Source: Bacteroidota bacterium
GTDB taxonomy: Bacteria; Bacteroidota; Bacteroidia; Chitinophagales; Saprospiraceae
Direction of reading: 5' to 3'
DNA: 62,665 nt
Assembly: GCA_016234735.1 (NCBI GenBank)
Contig: JACRAN010000113.1
Location: 1 to 62,665 of the forward strand
This document shows, piece after piece, positions 32,637-41,543 of this stretch. Made by a program: the position numbers and the translations under genes. The notes beneath the pieces were generated by a model, which was given only the letters and a program-made list of their open reading frames with translations, did no database searches and was not told where the DNA came from. How positions within the stretch are numbered: the first letter of the stretch is position 1; every line of letters starts with the position of its first letter.

Positions 32637-35216
32637 ATGAAAAGAATTTTTGGGTTTATACTTCTCCTGGCAAGTGTTTTCATTTTTACTGGCCAACTGT
32701 CCGCCCAAAGCGGCACGGACACCCTCCCCCCGGTCATTGACTACACCAAAGCCCTTGACTACGAAATCGGAGGTGTGAAGGTGACGGGCGCTACTTTCAG
32801 CGACCCCGGTGCCATCATTTCCATTGCCGGTTTCCGGGTCGGCGACCGCATCCGCATCCCCGGCGGCGAGATTCCGAGGGCGCTGAAAGCATTGTGGAAA
32901 CTCAGCCTGTTCACCGATGTGCAGATTTACAAGGAAAAAACCATCGGCGATGTGATTTTCCTCGAAATCGCCGTGGTGGAGCGGCCCCGCCTCACCACCC
33001 ACTCCTACAAGGGCGTGAAAAAAGGCTCCCACGACGACCTCAACGAAGAGGTGAACAAGTACCTCATCAAAGGCGGCATCGTCACCGAATCCGTCAAGGC
33101 CAGTGCGGCTTTTGGAATCAAAAAATACTTCATCGACAAAGGCTTCTACGATGTGGAAGTGAAGGTGGAGGAAGTGCCCGACAGTTCCAGGGTCAACTCC
33201 GTGCAGCTTGTCTTCAACGTGGACCGGGGCACCAAAATCAAAATCGGGGACATCACTTTCAAAGGGAACACCAACATCAAAGACCGCAAACTGCGCGGTC
33301 TGATGAAAGAAACCCGCCGCAAAAAACGCATCTTCGCCGGCTCCAAACTCATCCGCACGGAGTACGAGGGCGACAAGAAAAAAATCATCGAGCATTACAA
33401 CAAAAACGGTTTCCGGGATGCCCGCATCGTGAGCGACAGCATCTGGCGGGAGGCCGGGAAGAAAGGCAAAAAAGGTGACCTGCTCATCCACATCACCCTC
33501 AACGAGGGCAACCGCTACTACTTCCGCAACATCGTCTGGAAGGGCAATTCCATTTACACCACGAAGGATTTGGACAACATCCTCGGCATCAAAAAAGGCG
33601 ATGTTTACAACTCCGAACTGCTCGAAACACGCCTCCGGTTCAGCCAGGACGGGCGCGACGTGAGTTCGCTCTACATGGACAATGGCTACCTGTTTTTCAA
33701 CGTGGACCCCATCGAAGTGGCAGTGGCCTCCGACTCCATCGACCTGCAACTGCGCATTTTTGAAGGCCCGCAGGCCACCATCGACAAGGTCATCATCAAG
33801 GGCAACGACCGCACCCACGAGCACGTTGTGCGGCGGGAACTGTTCACCGTGCCGGGCGAAAAATTCAGCCGCTCCGACATCATCCGCTCGCAGCGCCAAA
33901 TCATCAACCTCGGCTATTTCAACCCGGAAAACCTCGGCATCAACACCCCCGTGAACCCGCAGCGCGGCACGGTGGACATCGAGTACACGCTGGAGGAAAA
34001 ACCGTCCGACCAGTTGGAACTTTCGGCAGGCTGGGGCGGCCGGGGACGGGGTGTCATCGGCACGTTGGGCGTGTCGTTCAACAACTTTTCCGCCCGCAAT
34101 ATTTTCCACCGGGAAACCTGGAGCCCGCTGCCGCAGGGCGACGGCCAACGCCTCTCGCTGCGGGCGCAGACCAACGGGCGCTTTTACCAATCGTACAATA
34201 TTTCCTTCACCGAACCCTGGCTCGGTGGCAAAAAACCCAACTCGCTCACCGTGGCCGGGTTCATGTCGGTGCTGTCGAACGGCTACAACCGCAGCAGTGA
34301 ATTTTATGGAAAACTCACCAACGGCGGCGTGACCGTGAGCCTCGGCACCCGCCTGAAAGTGCCGGACGACAACTTCATTTCGTCCACCGCCCTCAACCTC
34401 CAGGTGATTTCGTTGAAAAACTACGTGTTCAGCAGCCGGGGCCTGTTCCGCACCGACGATGGCGAGACGGTGTCGGAGGGCAATTTCCGCAATTTCAGCA
34501 TCACGCAGACCTTCGCCCGCACTACCATCAACAACCCGATTTTCCCCGACGAAGGCTCACGGGTGCAGCTTTCCGTGCAACTCACGCCGCCATATTCGTT
34601 GTTCAGCAACAAAGATTACAGCGACCTGCCCCCGTCCGAGCGTTTCAAATATCTGGAATACCACAAGTGGAAAATCAACGCCGAGTGGTACCAGACGCTG
34701 GTGGGCAAATTGGTCATCAAAGCCGAGGCGAAATTCGGCTTCCTCTGCACCTACAACAAGGACATCGGCATTGCGCCTTTCGAGCGCTTCCAGTTGGGCG
34801 GCGACGGCCTGAACAACCAACAGTTCGGCTATTTCACCGGCACGGAAATCATCTCCAGCAGGGGCTACCAGCCGGGCGAATACGAAAACAACCAGTGGAA
34901 GGGCAACCCCAGCGACATCAACGCCACGCCACTCTACCAGAAAGTGACACTGGAACTGCGCTACCCGCTGTCGCTGAACCCAAGTTCTACCATCTACGTA
35001 CATACATTCGCCCAGGCCAGCAATGCCTGGCGGTCGGCCCGTGACTACAATCCGTTCGACCTGAAACGCTCCGTCGGGGCGGGCCTGCGGGTGTTCCTGC
35101 CGATGTTCGGGGTGTTGGGTTTCGACTACGGGATTGGTTTCGACAAAACCGGCACGAGCGGGAAAATCTCGGATTTGGCGAGGTTCAACATCGTGCTGGG
35201 CTTCGAGCCGGAGTAA
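32637..35216 (+). CDS. bamA: Outer-membrane protein assembly factor BamA
   Basis: This is an 859-residue outer-membrane protein. A signal peptide (MKRIFGFILLLASVFIFTGQLSAQ) is followed by about five POTRA domains (residues 40-450; for example VKVTGATFSDPGAIISIAGFRVGDRI, and IKIGDITFKGNTNIKDRKLRGLMKETRRKK) and the C-terminal 16-strand barrel from about residue 460 (LELSAGWGGRGRGVIGTLGVSFNNFSARNIF). The chain ends MFGVLGFDYGIGFD ... FNIVLGFEPE, not in the usual aromatic residue. It inserts barrel proteins into the outer membrane. Sits downstream of uppS and is closed by a strong terminator. Confidence 0.94.
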   Translation: MKRIFGFILLLASVFIFTGQLSAQSGTDTLPPVIDYTKALDYEIGGVKVTGATFSDPGAIISIAGFRVGDRIRIPGGEIPRALKALWKLSLFTDVQIYKEKTIGDVIFLEIAVVERPRLTTHSYKGVKKGSHDDLNEEVNKYLIKGGIVTESVKASAAFGIKKYFIDKGFYDVEVKVEEVPDSSRVNSVQLVFNVDRGTKIKIGDITFKGNTNIKDRKLRGLMKETRRKKRIFAGSKLIRTEYEGDKKKIIEHYNKNGFRDARIVSDSIWREAGKKGKKGDLLIHITLNEGNRYYFRNIVWKGNSIYTTKDLDNILGIKKGDVYNSELLETRLRFSQDGRDVSSLYMDNGYLFFNVDPIEVAVASDSIDLQLRIFEGPQATIDKVIIKGNDRTHEHVVRRELFTVPGEKFSRSDIIRSQRQIINLGYFNPENLGINTPVNPQRGTVDIEYTLEEKPSDQLELSAGWGGRGRGVIGTLGVSFNNFSARNIFHRETWSPLPQGDGQRLSLRAQTNGRFYQSYNISFTEPWLGGKKPNSLTVAGFMSVLSNGYNRSSEFYGKLTNGGVTVSLGTRLKVPDDNFISSTALNLQVISLKNYVFSSRGLFRTDDGETVSEGNFRNFSITQTFARTTINNPIFPDEGSRVQLSVQLTPPYSLFSNKDYSDLPPSERFKYLEYHKWKINAEWYQTLVGKLVIKAEAKFGFLCTYNKDIGIAPFERFQLGGDGLNNQQFGYFTGTEIISSRGYQPGEYENNQWKGNPSDINATPLYQKVTLELRYPLSLNPSSTIYVHTFAQASNAWRSARDYNPFDLKRSVGAGLRVFLPMFGVLGFDYGIGFDKTGTSGKISDLARFNIVLGFEPE

Positions 35217-35235
35217 AAACTTTTGATTTGCAATG

Positions 35236-35273
35236 AAAACGGGGAAGTGGCTGTGCCGCTTCCCCGTTTTTTT
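35236..35273 (+). terminator. Intrinsic terminator after bamA
   Basis: AAAACGGGGAAGTGGC pairs with GCCGCTTCCCCGTTTT around a 3-nt loop (one G/T wobble) and is followed by a T7 run. Confidence 0.9.
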
Positions 35274-35305
35274 ATCTTCGCTGCGCAAAAAATGGAAGAA
35301 CAAAC

Positions 35306-36550
35306 ATGAAAAAAACCGCAGTCTGCATCGTTGGGGCTGGCCCCGGCGGGGCCGCCACGGCCCTGAAACTCCATCACCTCGGCATCCCCTGCGTGTTGGT
35401 GGACAAGGCGGTGTTCCCCCGCGACAAAGTCTGCGGGGATGCCATCAGCGGCAAGGTGGCGCTGGTGCTGCGCCGCATCGACCCGGCCATCATGGAGCGG
35501 TTCGAGGCGGCTGACACCGAGCAGACGAGCGTGTGGGGCATCCGGTTCGTGGCCCCCAACAAAAAAGAAATCGAGGTGCCGTTCCGCATCGGCTACGACC
35601 CCAACATCGACCCCAAGCAGGGTTATGTTTCAAAAAGAACGGACTTCGACCTGCGCCTCGTGGAGGAGGTGAAACGTTGCGACAGCATTGATTTTCACGA
35701 AGGTATTTCCATTGAAAAATATGAAAAAACGCCCGATGGCTACCGGGTTTCCAATGCCGACGGCAGTTTCCAGGTGGAGGCCCCGCTGCTCGTGGTGGCC
35801 AATGGTGCGAACTCGGCCTTCTCCCGCCACCACGCCGGGCTGGAAAAAGACGAAAAACACCATGCCGGGGCGGTACGGGCCTACTACCGCAACGTGACCG
35901 GGATGCACCCCGACGGCTTCATCGAACTGCATTTTTTGAAGGAAATCAACCCCGGCTACCTGTGGATTTTCCCGCTGCCGGGCGGCCATGCCAACGTGGG
36001 GCTGGGTATGCGGAGCGATTTCATCAGCAAGCGGCGCTACAACCTGACCAAAGGTTTGCAGGGGCTTCTCGAATCGCACGCCGACTTGCGGGAGCGGTTT
36101 AAAAATGCGGAGCAAATGGGCAAATTCACCGGCTACGGCCTGCCGCTCGGCTCGAAAAAACGGCATATTTCCGGCGACCACTTCATGCTGGTGGGAGATG
36201 CCGGGCACCTCATCGACCCCCTGAGCGGGGAGGGCATCGGCAATGCGGTTTACAGCGGGTTCATCGCTGCCGAGCAGGCGCAGAAGTGTCTGGAAACCAA
36301 CGATTTCTCCCCAAAAACGATGGAAGCCTACGACGTGCGGGTAGCCAGGGTGCTGCGCAAGGAAATGGAAATGAGCTACCGCCTCCAGCAGATGATGGCC
36401 CGCCCGTGGCTTGTCAACCTGATGGCCAACTGGGTGTCACGCGACCGGAGACTTATCTACCTGATAGCGCAAATGTACTCCGATATGGATGTGAGGAAAA
36501 AAGCTTTCAACCCGTTGTTTTGGGTCAAATTACTGATGGGAAAGGTTTGA
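35306..36550 (+). CDS. FAD-dependent oxidoreductase of the geranylgeranyl reductase family
   Basis: This is a 414-residue flavoprotein. The FAD-binding GxGxxG is AVCIVGAGPGGAATALKL at the N-terminus. The characteristic DKVCGDAISGKV follows near residue 44, and the C-terminal FAD motif is LVGDAGHLIDPLSGEGIGNAV (about 290-310). Family members saturate prenyl chains of lipids or quinones, or hydroxylate small molecules; the substrate is not evident. A hydrophobic C-terminal segment suggests peripheral membrane attachment. Convergent with the DksA-like gene across a period-7 hairpin. Confidence 0.88.
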   Translation: MKKTAVCIVGAGPGGAATALKLHHLGIPCVLVDKAVFPRDKVCGDAISGKVALVLRRIDPAIMERFEAADTEQTSVWGIRFVAPNKKEIEVPFRIGYDPNIDPKQGYVSKRTDFDLRLVEEVKRCDSIDFHEGISIEKYEKTPDGYRVSNADGSFQVEAPLLVVANGANSAFSRHHAGLEKDEKHHAGAVRAYYRNVTGMHPDGFIELHFLKEINPGYLWIFPLPGGHANVGLGMRSDFISKRRYNLTKGLQGLLESHADLRERFKNAEQMGKFTGYGLPLGSKKRHISGDHFMLVGDAGHLIDPLSGEGIGNAVYSGFIAAEQAQKCLETNDFSPKTMEAYDVRVARVLRKEMEMSYRLQQMMARPWLVNLMANWVSRDRRLIYLIAQMYSDMDVRKKAFNPLFWVKLLMGKV

Positions 36551-36553
36551 CGG

Positions 36554-36661
36554 ATTTACGATTTACGAATGACGATTTACGATTGGTTGGTTCGGAAAAA
36601 ATTGGTTGTAAATTCTTTGAGAATTCCAGCACTCGTAAATCGTCATTCGTAAATCGTAAAT
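36554..36661. repeat. ATTTACG period-7 inverted pair, second copy
   Basis: 36554-36584 and 36633-36661 are perfect reverse complements over 29 nt with a 48-nt spacer. The arm is the same as at 19170-19200 apart from one base, whereas the spacer is unrelated. Confidence 0.95.
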
Positions 36662-36663
36662 GG

Positions 36664-37374
36664 CTAATAGTCATCGTCCCTGCCGCCGCCGCCGCTGTCG
36701 TCACTGTAGCTGCCGCCATCGTCGAATACATCAGGCTGCTCTTCCGTACCGCCTTTGTCGTAGTCATCGGAAGCGGACTCCTCCTCGGCGGCGCCGCCAT
36801 CGTAGGCGTATTCCTTGTCGAAATCGAAGTCGAGGTCGTCGTCTTCTTCGATTTTGACAGGTTTGGTGGGCGACTTGGGTTTGCGGATAACTTTCGTGAT
36901 GATCTTCGGCGTGGAAGACACCACTTTTTCTTTCTTTTCAATCACCTCCGGTACGGGTATTTTCTTTTCAATCTTTTTGGGCGCTTCCAGCGCCTCGGCG
37001 GTTTTGGCTTCCACGCTTTTGGTGGCGGTGGGTACCGCCAGCAGGCGGGCTTTGCTGATAAGCTGGCCCGTGACCAAGCAGATACCGTAGGTTTTGTTGC
37101 GGATACGGATGAGCGCATTTTCCATGTCCTGGATGTATTTGCGCTGCCGGATGGCCATGTTGTTCAAAAACTCGATATCGTTGTTGGTGCTGCTGTCGTC
37201 CATCCAGTCGCCGCCGTGGTCGTCACCGCTGTTCTCAGTAATTTCGAGAATCTGCTCCTGAAGATAACCAAGTTCTGCTGTCGCGGTCTCCAATTTTTTT
37301 TCGACAAGCTCCCTGAATTCCTCCAGATCGGCATCGGAATAGCGGGCTGTCGTGCTTAAATTTTGTTCTTGCAT
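36664..37374 (-). CDS. TraR/DksA-family protein with a degenerate zinc finger and acidic tail
   Basis: This is a 236-residue protein. The N-terminal half is the DksA coiled coil (LEEFRELVEKKLETATAELGYLQEQIL ... MAIRQRKYIQDMENALIRI). The zinc finger region YGICLVTGQLISKARLLAVPTATKSVEAK keeps the fold's spacing but has one of the four cysteines, so it cannot bind zinc in the usual way. This form is common in Bacteroidota. It is followed by a basic linker and a tail of about 55 residues full of Asp/Glu and Gly (EEDDDLDFDFDKEY ... RDDDY). The role, presumably at the secondary channel of RNA polymerase, is inferred from family. Confidence 0.85.
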   Translation of the reverse strand: MQEQNLSTTARYSDADLEEFRELVEKKLETATAELGYLQEQILEITENSGDDHGGDWMDDSSTNNDIEFLNNMAIRQRKYIQDMENALIRIRNKTYGICLVTGQLISKARLLAVPTATKSVEAKTAEALEAPKKIEKKIPVPEVIEKKEKVVSSTPKIITKVIRKPKSPTKPVKIEEDDDLDFDFDKEYAYDGGAAEEESASDDYDKGGTEEQPDVFDDGGSYSDDSGGGGRDDDY

Positions 37375-37565
37375 GGTCTACAAATTTCGTTTTTGGTTAA
37401 TAGGGGTGCAAAATAAATGCAAAACTCTGAATTGGTTTCAAAAAAAATTGCGTCTGCGCAAGAAGGTAGCAATTTCATTTATTTTCAAAAAACAAAGGTC
37501 GCCAACCGTAAAGTCATTGATGTAATTTTTGTTCAAAATCTTGCTAAAAAAGTTGCCCGAAAGAT

Positions 37566-38588
37566 CTACCAGTGCAGGTAATGGAATTTGGCTTTCCCGA
37601 GTGTGTTCATTTCAAAAGCCGGTGCCGGGAATTTCAGGAAATTGAACAGGCCGAGCGTGAATTTCAGCCACTTGTGCCGGGTGGGGATCTTCGACCAGTC
37701 CACATCGGGCGAAAGGTAAAACTGTCGGTACCGGGGGTATCGGTCAGGGTCAGGCTCAAAAACGGTGCCGTCCGCCGCTGTCCATTTGTTTTCAAAACCC
37801 CCGTAGATATTGCCTGCGCCGTAGCCCACGGCCACGTTGAGCCAGGCCGGGAATTTGGAGGACTCCCTGTTTTTCAAAAACGAATGCACGTTGACCGAAC
37901 ACCACTCCGTGATAGCATTGTAATCCTTGATGAGTAGGTTAAAAAAATTGGTCCCGTACAGCCCCGCTGCCCGCTTGTCGAGGGTCGTTGAACGGCTGCC
38001 ATCGACAGAGTACAACGGCTCTTCGGGGTAGCCTGGCCGCACACACGATATTTTCATCTGGATTCGCTGCTCCTGCCACAGCACCTCCTGCGAAACGAAA
38101 AGGGCGACCCCCAGCGTGTTGAACCCGATATCGCCCCACGAAAACCCGTACTGCTCCGAGAAGCCGTCCATCACCTCCATGGTGGCCATGATGCCCATGC
38201 CTACCCCTGCCGCCGTCCACATGGCGCTGCGGCGGCCCATCCCGGTCCAGCGGGCACCCCGGAAGGCGTAGTGGCACCCGGTCCAGGCAGAAAACAGGTG
38301 GCCGGCTTTGTCCATGTCGTTCCATTCGCCCCAGTCGTTGAACGTGTGGAAACCAGTGAGCGGGTAGTCCTTGTACCAGGCATTCCAGAGGGCGACCGAG
38401 AGGCCGCCGTACACCGCCGTGCCTGTGCCCGCCGTCGCCCAAAAACGCTGCCGGTGAAACGTCGGAGCGGGTTGAAGGGAGAGGAATTTTACCTGCGGCA
38501 CCAATGTGTCGGGGGCTGCCGTTTGGCCACTGCCCTCGGCAGTGAGGCCGCACGCAAACAGTAAAAAGAGCAAACGCCACGCCGTCAT
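37566..38588 (-). CDS. DUF2279 exported protein
   Basis: This is a 340-residue protein with a signal peptide (MTAWRLLFLLFACGLTAEGSGQ). The landmark region is WNAWYKDYPLTGFHTFNDWGEWNDMDKAGHLFSAWTG, followed by MEVMDGFSEQYGFSWGDIGFNTLGVALF, a pattern I associate with DUF2279, an uncharacterised family of the Bacteroidota envelope with invariant Asp, Lys, Gly and His residues. The C-terminal third (WLNVAVGYGAGNIYGGF) is beta-rich. Function unknown. Confidence 0.82.
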   Translation of the reverse strand: MTAWRLLFLLFACGLTAEGSGQTAAPDTLVPQVKFLSLQPAPTFHRQRFWATAGTGTAVYGGLSVALWNAWYKDYPLTGFHTFNDWGEWNDMDKAGHLFSAWTGCHYAFRGARWTGMGRRSAMWTAAGVGMGIMATMEVMDGFSEQYGFSWGDIGFNTLGVALFVSQEVLWQEQRIQMKISCVRPGYPEEPLYSVDGSRSTTLDKRAAGLYGTNFFNLLIKDYNAITEWCSVNVHSFLKNRESSKFPAWLNVAVGYGAGNIYGGFENKWTAADGTVFEPDPDRYPRYRQFYLSPDVDWSKIPTRHKWLKFTLGLFNFLKFPAPAFEMNTLGKAKFHYLHW

Positions 38589-38655
38589 CCGGTTTGAGTT
38601 TGATAAAAAAAATGTGATTGCTGGTTGGTTGCAACCAATTGATTTTCAAAATATT

Positions 38656-38722
38656 AACTGCCAACTGCCAACTGCCAACTGCCAACTGCCAACTGCCAAC
38701 TGCCAACCGCCAACCGCCAACC
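38656..38722. repeat. AACTGCC period-7 array next to the hexosaminidase stop
   Basis: Seven perfect AACTGCC units, two AACCGCC units and AACC follow one another, ending directly before the stop codon of the hexosaminidase gene. The unit is free of stop codons in all six frames. Confidence 0.95.
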
Positions 38723-38723
38723 C

Positions 38724-41039
38724 TCACTCCACCACAATCTCGTCCACGAACAACCACGCCTCGTTCCCCGCCCCCTGTGCCCCTTCGGGAATGAGGCCGT
38801 AGCGGGCCGCAAAAACTTTCAGGTAGCGGGTCTTGACCTGTGTGAGTGGAAACTGCACCTCCACAAGCTTGCTTTCGCCCGCAGCGATGGAGGCCATTTT
38901 TCCCAACGATTGGAACTGGCTGCCATCGGATGACGTAGCTACTTCCAACTCCTTCGGCGGGTACACCCACTGGCCGGGACCATTGAAAAAACGCATGGTC
39001 AGCGTGTTCAAATCCGTCTCGGCGCCGAGGTCGATGATGGCGATGAAATCCTTGCCCTCGAAGCCCAGCCACTCGGAGCCGCCGTAGCGTTCCGTCGGGC
39101 CGGCCACGCCGTTGATGACGCTGCCTGGCCCCGCCCCGCTGTATTTTTCCGCCGGAAAATTGGTCAGGCTGATGGTTTTCCCGGCGGCTTTGTGCAGCTT
39201 GAACGGAGCCTCGGCACCCCGCCCCACAGGTTTCCCGTTTTGAAAAGGGACGGCTTTCAGCGTCCCGCTTTTTTCCATTAAAATCGACTTTTCGTACAGG
39301 GCGCTGGCAGTCGTCGGTTCGCTGCCGTCGGTCGTGTAACGGATTTCGATGCCCTCCATTTTCGGCGAGAGGCCAACCAGGATTCCCTTGCCGTCGCCCG
39401 CCGAAATCGTCGCTTTCACGTCGTACAGATTCGTGGCGACGTTCACGGCTAGCGCCTGCAAGCGCTTGAGGTGGTGCGCCAGGCGGCCTGTGAAGTTGTC
39501 GTAATTTCTCGCCTCCTTCGCCGACCAGGCGACCTCCGCCAGCGCACAGGCACGGGGGTAGGCCATGTACTCCACCTTGGCAAAATCGGCCATGTACTCC
39601 GTCCAGACGTTGGCCTGCACGCCGAGGATGTGACCAGCTTCCTCCGGCGTCAGTTCGGCAGGGGTCGGTTCGTAGCCGTACACTTTGTCGAGGGGCAGGT
39701 AGCCGCCGATGGCCAGCGGTTCGGCGGGGTCTTGCGACTGGTAGTAATCGAGGTAGCAAAAATCGGTGGGTGTCATAATCACGTCGTGGCGCTGTTTTGC
39801 TGCCGCAATGCCGCCCTCCGTGCCCCGCCAACTCATCACGGTAGCGTTGGGGGCGAGGCCGCCTTCCAGAATTTCGTCCCAGCCGATGATGCTGCGGCCC
39901 TTCGAGTTCAGGAATTTTTCCATCCGCTGGATGAAATAACTCTGCAAGCCGTGCTCGTCCTTGAGGCTGTTTTTTTTGATTAAACCCTGGCAAAAACCGC
40001 TGTTTTCCCACGCCGTTTTCGGGCACTCGTCGCCGCCGATGTGGATGTATTTGGATGGGAAAATGTCCATCACCTCCGTCATCACGTCTTCCAGAAATTT
40101 AAAAGTTACCTCGTTCGGGCAAAAAACATTGTCGTAAATGCCCCATTTGGTGCCTACCTCGGCGGGCTGGCCGGTGCAGCCCAGTTCGGGGTAAGCGGCG
40201 ATGGCGGCCAATCCGTGCCCCGGCATTTCGATTTCCGGGATGACGGTGACGAAGCGCTCGGCGGCGTAGCGCACGATTTCACGGGCCTCCTCCTGCGTGT
40301 AGTAGCCGCAGTATTTTTTGCCGTCGTACTTCTGCGGGGTGTCGTTGTAGTGGCCGATCAGCGTTTCGTTGCGGCAGGCAGCGACGGTTTGCAGCTTCGG
40401 GTATTTTTTGATTTCGAGCCGCCAGCCCTGGTCTTCCGTCAGGTGCCAGTGGAAGCGGTTGAACTTGTGCAGTGCCAGCAGGTCGATGTATTTTTTCACG
40501 TCATCCACCCCGAAAAAATGCCTGCCCACGTCGAGGTGCATCCCCCGGTAGCCGTACCTGGGCGCATCGGTGATTTCGACGCAAGGAATTGACAATGAGG
40601 CGGTTTTGCCTGCTTCCGCTTCCACGGGCATCAATTGGCGGAGCGTCTGAATGGCGTAAAAAGCGCCTGCCCCGGTCTTGGATTTCACCGTCACTTCGTA
40701 GGGTGTGACGCTCAGTGTGTAGCCCTCGTCGTTGGCGATGGACGGGTCGAGGCTGAACAGGATGGCGTCTTTTTGCGCCGAGCCTTCCACCGGGGCAACG
40801 GTCGTCCCGGTCGCTTTTATCAGCAGCGAGGCGAGGTGGGCGGCAGCGGTTTTCAACCCCTCGTCGGCGGAGGCGAGCAGGATTTTCGTGTCGCCGGTGA
40901 TTTTGAACTGCCCGGTTTTCGCCGTCAGGCTCACAGGCTGTGGGATGATGTTGTACTGGTTGGCGCTGGCTTGTTTTTTATCTTGCTGGCAGGCAGCAAT
41001 GACCAGGGCGAAGAGGAGGAGTAAAATTGGTTGTTTCAT
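38724..41039 (-). CDS. GH20 beta-N-acetylhexosaminidase, lipoprotein
   Basis: This is a 771-residue enzyme with a lipoprotein signal (MKQPILLLLFALVIAACQQ; lipobox IAAC). An N-terminal GH20b domain (about 30-150) leads into the catalytic TIM barrel (GYRGMHLDVGRHFFGVDDVKKYIDLLALHKFNRFHWHLTEDQGWRLE). The catalytic Asp-Glu pair is in HIGGDECPKTAW near residue 335. The C-terminus has a chitobiase-like domain (IEIRYTTDGSEPT) and a discoidin-like domain (FIAIIDLGAETDLNTLTMRFFNG). It should release terminal GlcNAc or GalNAc from chitin oligomers, peptidoglycan or glycoproteins at the cell surface. Confidence 0.93.
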   Translation of the reverse strand: MKQPILLLLFALVIAACQQDKKQASANQYNIIPQPVSLTAKTGQFKITGDTKILLASADEGLKTAAAHLASLLIKATGTTVAPVEGSAQKDAILFSLDPSIANDEGYTLSVTPYEVTVKSKTGAGAFYAIQTLRQLMPVEAEAGKTASLSIPCVEITDAPRYGYRGMHLDVGRHFFGVDDVKKYIDLLALHKFNRFHWHLTEDQGWRLEIKKYPKLQTVAACRNETLIGHYNDTPQKYDGKKYCGYYTQEEAREIVRYAAERFVTVIPEIEMPGHGLAAIAAYPELGCTGQPAEVGTKWGIYDNVFCPNEVTFKFLEDVMTEVMDIFPSKYIHIGGDECPKTAWENSGFCQGLIKKNSLKDEHGLQSYFIQRMEKFLNSKGRSIIGWDEILEGGLAPNATVMSWRGTEGGIAAAKQRHDVIMTPTDFCYLDYYQSQDPAEPLAIGGYLPLDKVYGYEPTPAELTPEEAGHILGVQANVWTEYMADFAKVEYMAYPRACALAEVAWSAKEARNYDNFTGRLAHHLKRLQALAVNVATNLYDVKATISAGDGKGILVGLSPKMEGIEIRYTTDGSEPTTASALYEKSILMEKSGTLKAVPFQNGKPVGRGAEAPFKLHKAAGKTISLTNFPAEKYSGAGPGSVINGVAGPTERYGGSEWLGFEGKDFIAIIDLGAETDLNTLTMRFFNGPGQWVYPPKELEVATSSDGSQFQSLGKMASIAAGESKLVEVQFPLTQVKTRYLKVFAARYGLIPEGAQGAGNEAWLFVDEIVVE

Positions 41040-41040
41040 T

Positions 41041-41140
41041 TTATAGATGTGAGAAGTGAGAGGATGAGAAAGTGAGATTGCCCGATAGCTATCGGGATGA
41101 ATTTCAGTATTTTAAATTCAAATCACTTTCTCAAAGCAAC
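41041..41140. repeat. GTGAGAA-type hairpin, copy carrying the palindrome
   Basis: The same element as at 30332-30417: left arm from 41066, right arm AAATTCAAATCACTTTCTC at 41114-41132. Positions 41081-41099 are extra and contain CCCGATAGCTATCGGG (41081-41096), flanked by a TG dinucleotide on both sides. Confidence 0.93.
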
Positions 41141-41154
41141 TCAGGTTTCAATAA

Positions 41155-41463
41155 TCAATTGATAATCAATATCTCATTCAGGTTCACCACATTTTTTCTC
41201 AGAACGAAAGATTTCGGGTCAATGGGTTTTGGTTTGATGCCGAGTTCGTGGCGCGTGGCGAGCATGGCAAAAAAGCGTTCCAGCCGTTGCCCCGGTGTCA
41301 GGCTGGCGAACAGCGTTTCGCTGTGGGCCTCCACTTCTTCAAAAGTGGCAAATGCTTTCCAAATCAATTTTTTTTCATGTAAGATGCTGGCGTTGAATTT
41401 CAGCCCGCAATTTACGACAACCCGCCGCAATTTTACGCCCTTCGGAAACCCTCTGCCATCCAT
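41155..41463 (-). CDS. Small hypothetical protein
   Basis: This is a 102-residue soluble protein. The stretch LHEKKLIWKAFATFEEVEAHSETLFASLTPGQRLERFFAMLATR resembles small Bacteroidota proteins with a 'LSPEQRL' signature that accompany nucleotidyltransferases; no nucleotidyltransferase lies next to it here. Start and coding status are moderately supported: codon use is normal and there is no better frame in the region. Function unknown. Confidence 0.55.
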   Translation of the reverse strand: MDGRGFPKGVKLRRVVVNCGLKFNASILHEKKLIWKAFATFEEVEAHSETLFASLTPGQRLERFFAMLATRHELGIKPKPIDPKSFVLRKNVVNLNEILIIN

Positions 41464-41543
41464 TCAAAAACAAAATGCTTCACCTTTTGCGCCCGGTTTT
41501 CTAACTTACGCCATCAATCGATTTCAAACGAAAACCACATCGC

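Noticed and set aside
32550-34190. 546-codon minus-strand frame
   Set aside because: Antisense to bamA; rich in Val/Ala/His without motifs, a typical GC-driven shadow.
37939-40026. 695-codon minus-strand frame
   Set aside because: Overlaps the DUF2279 protein and the GH20 hexosaminidase in another frame; it is joined across the gap only because the AACTGCC array has no stops.
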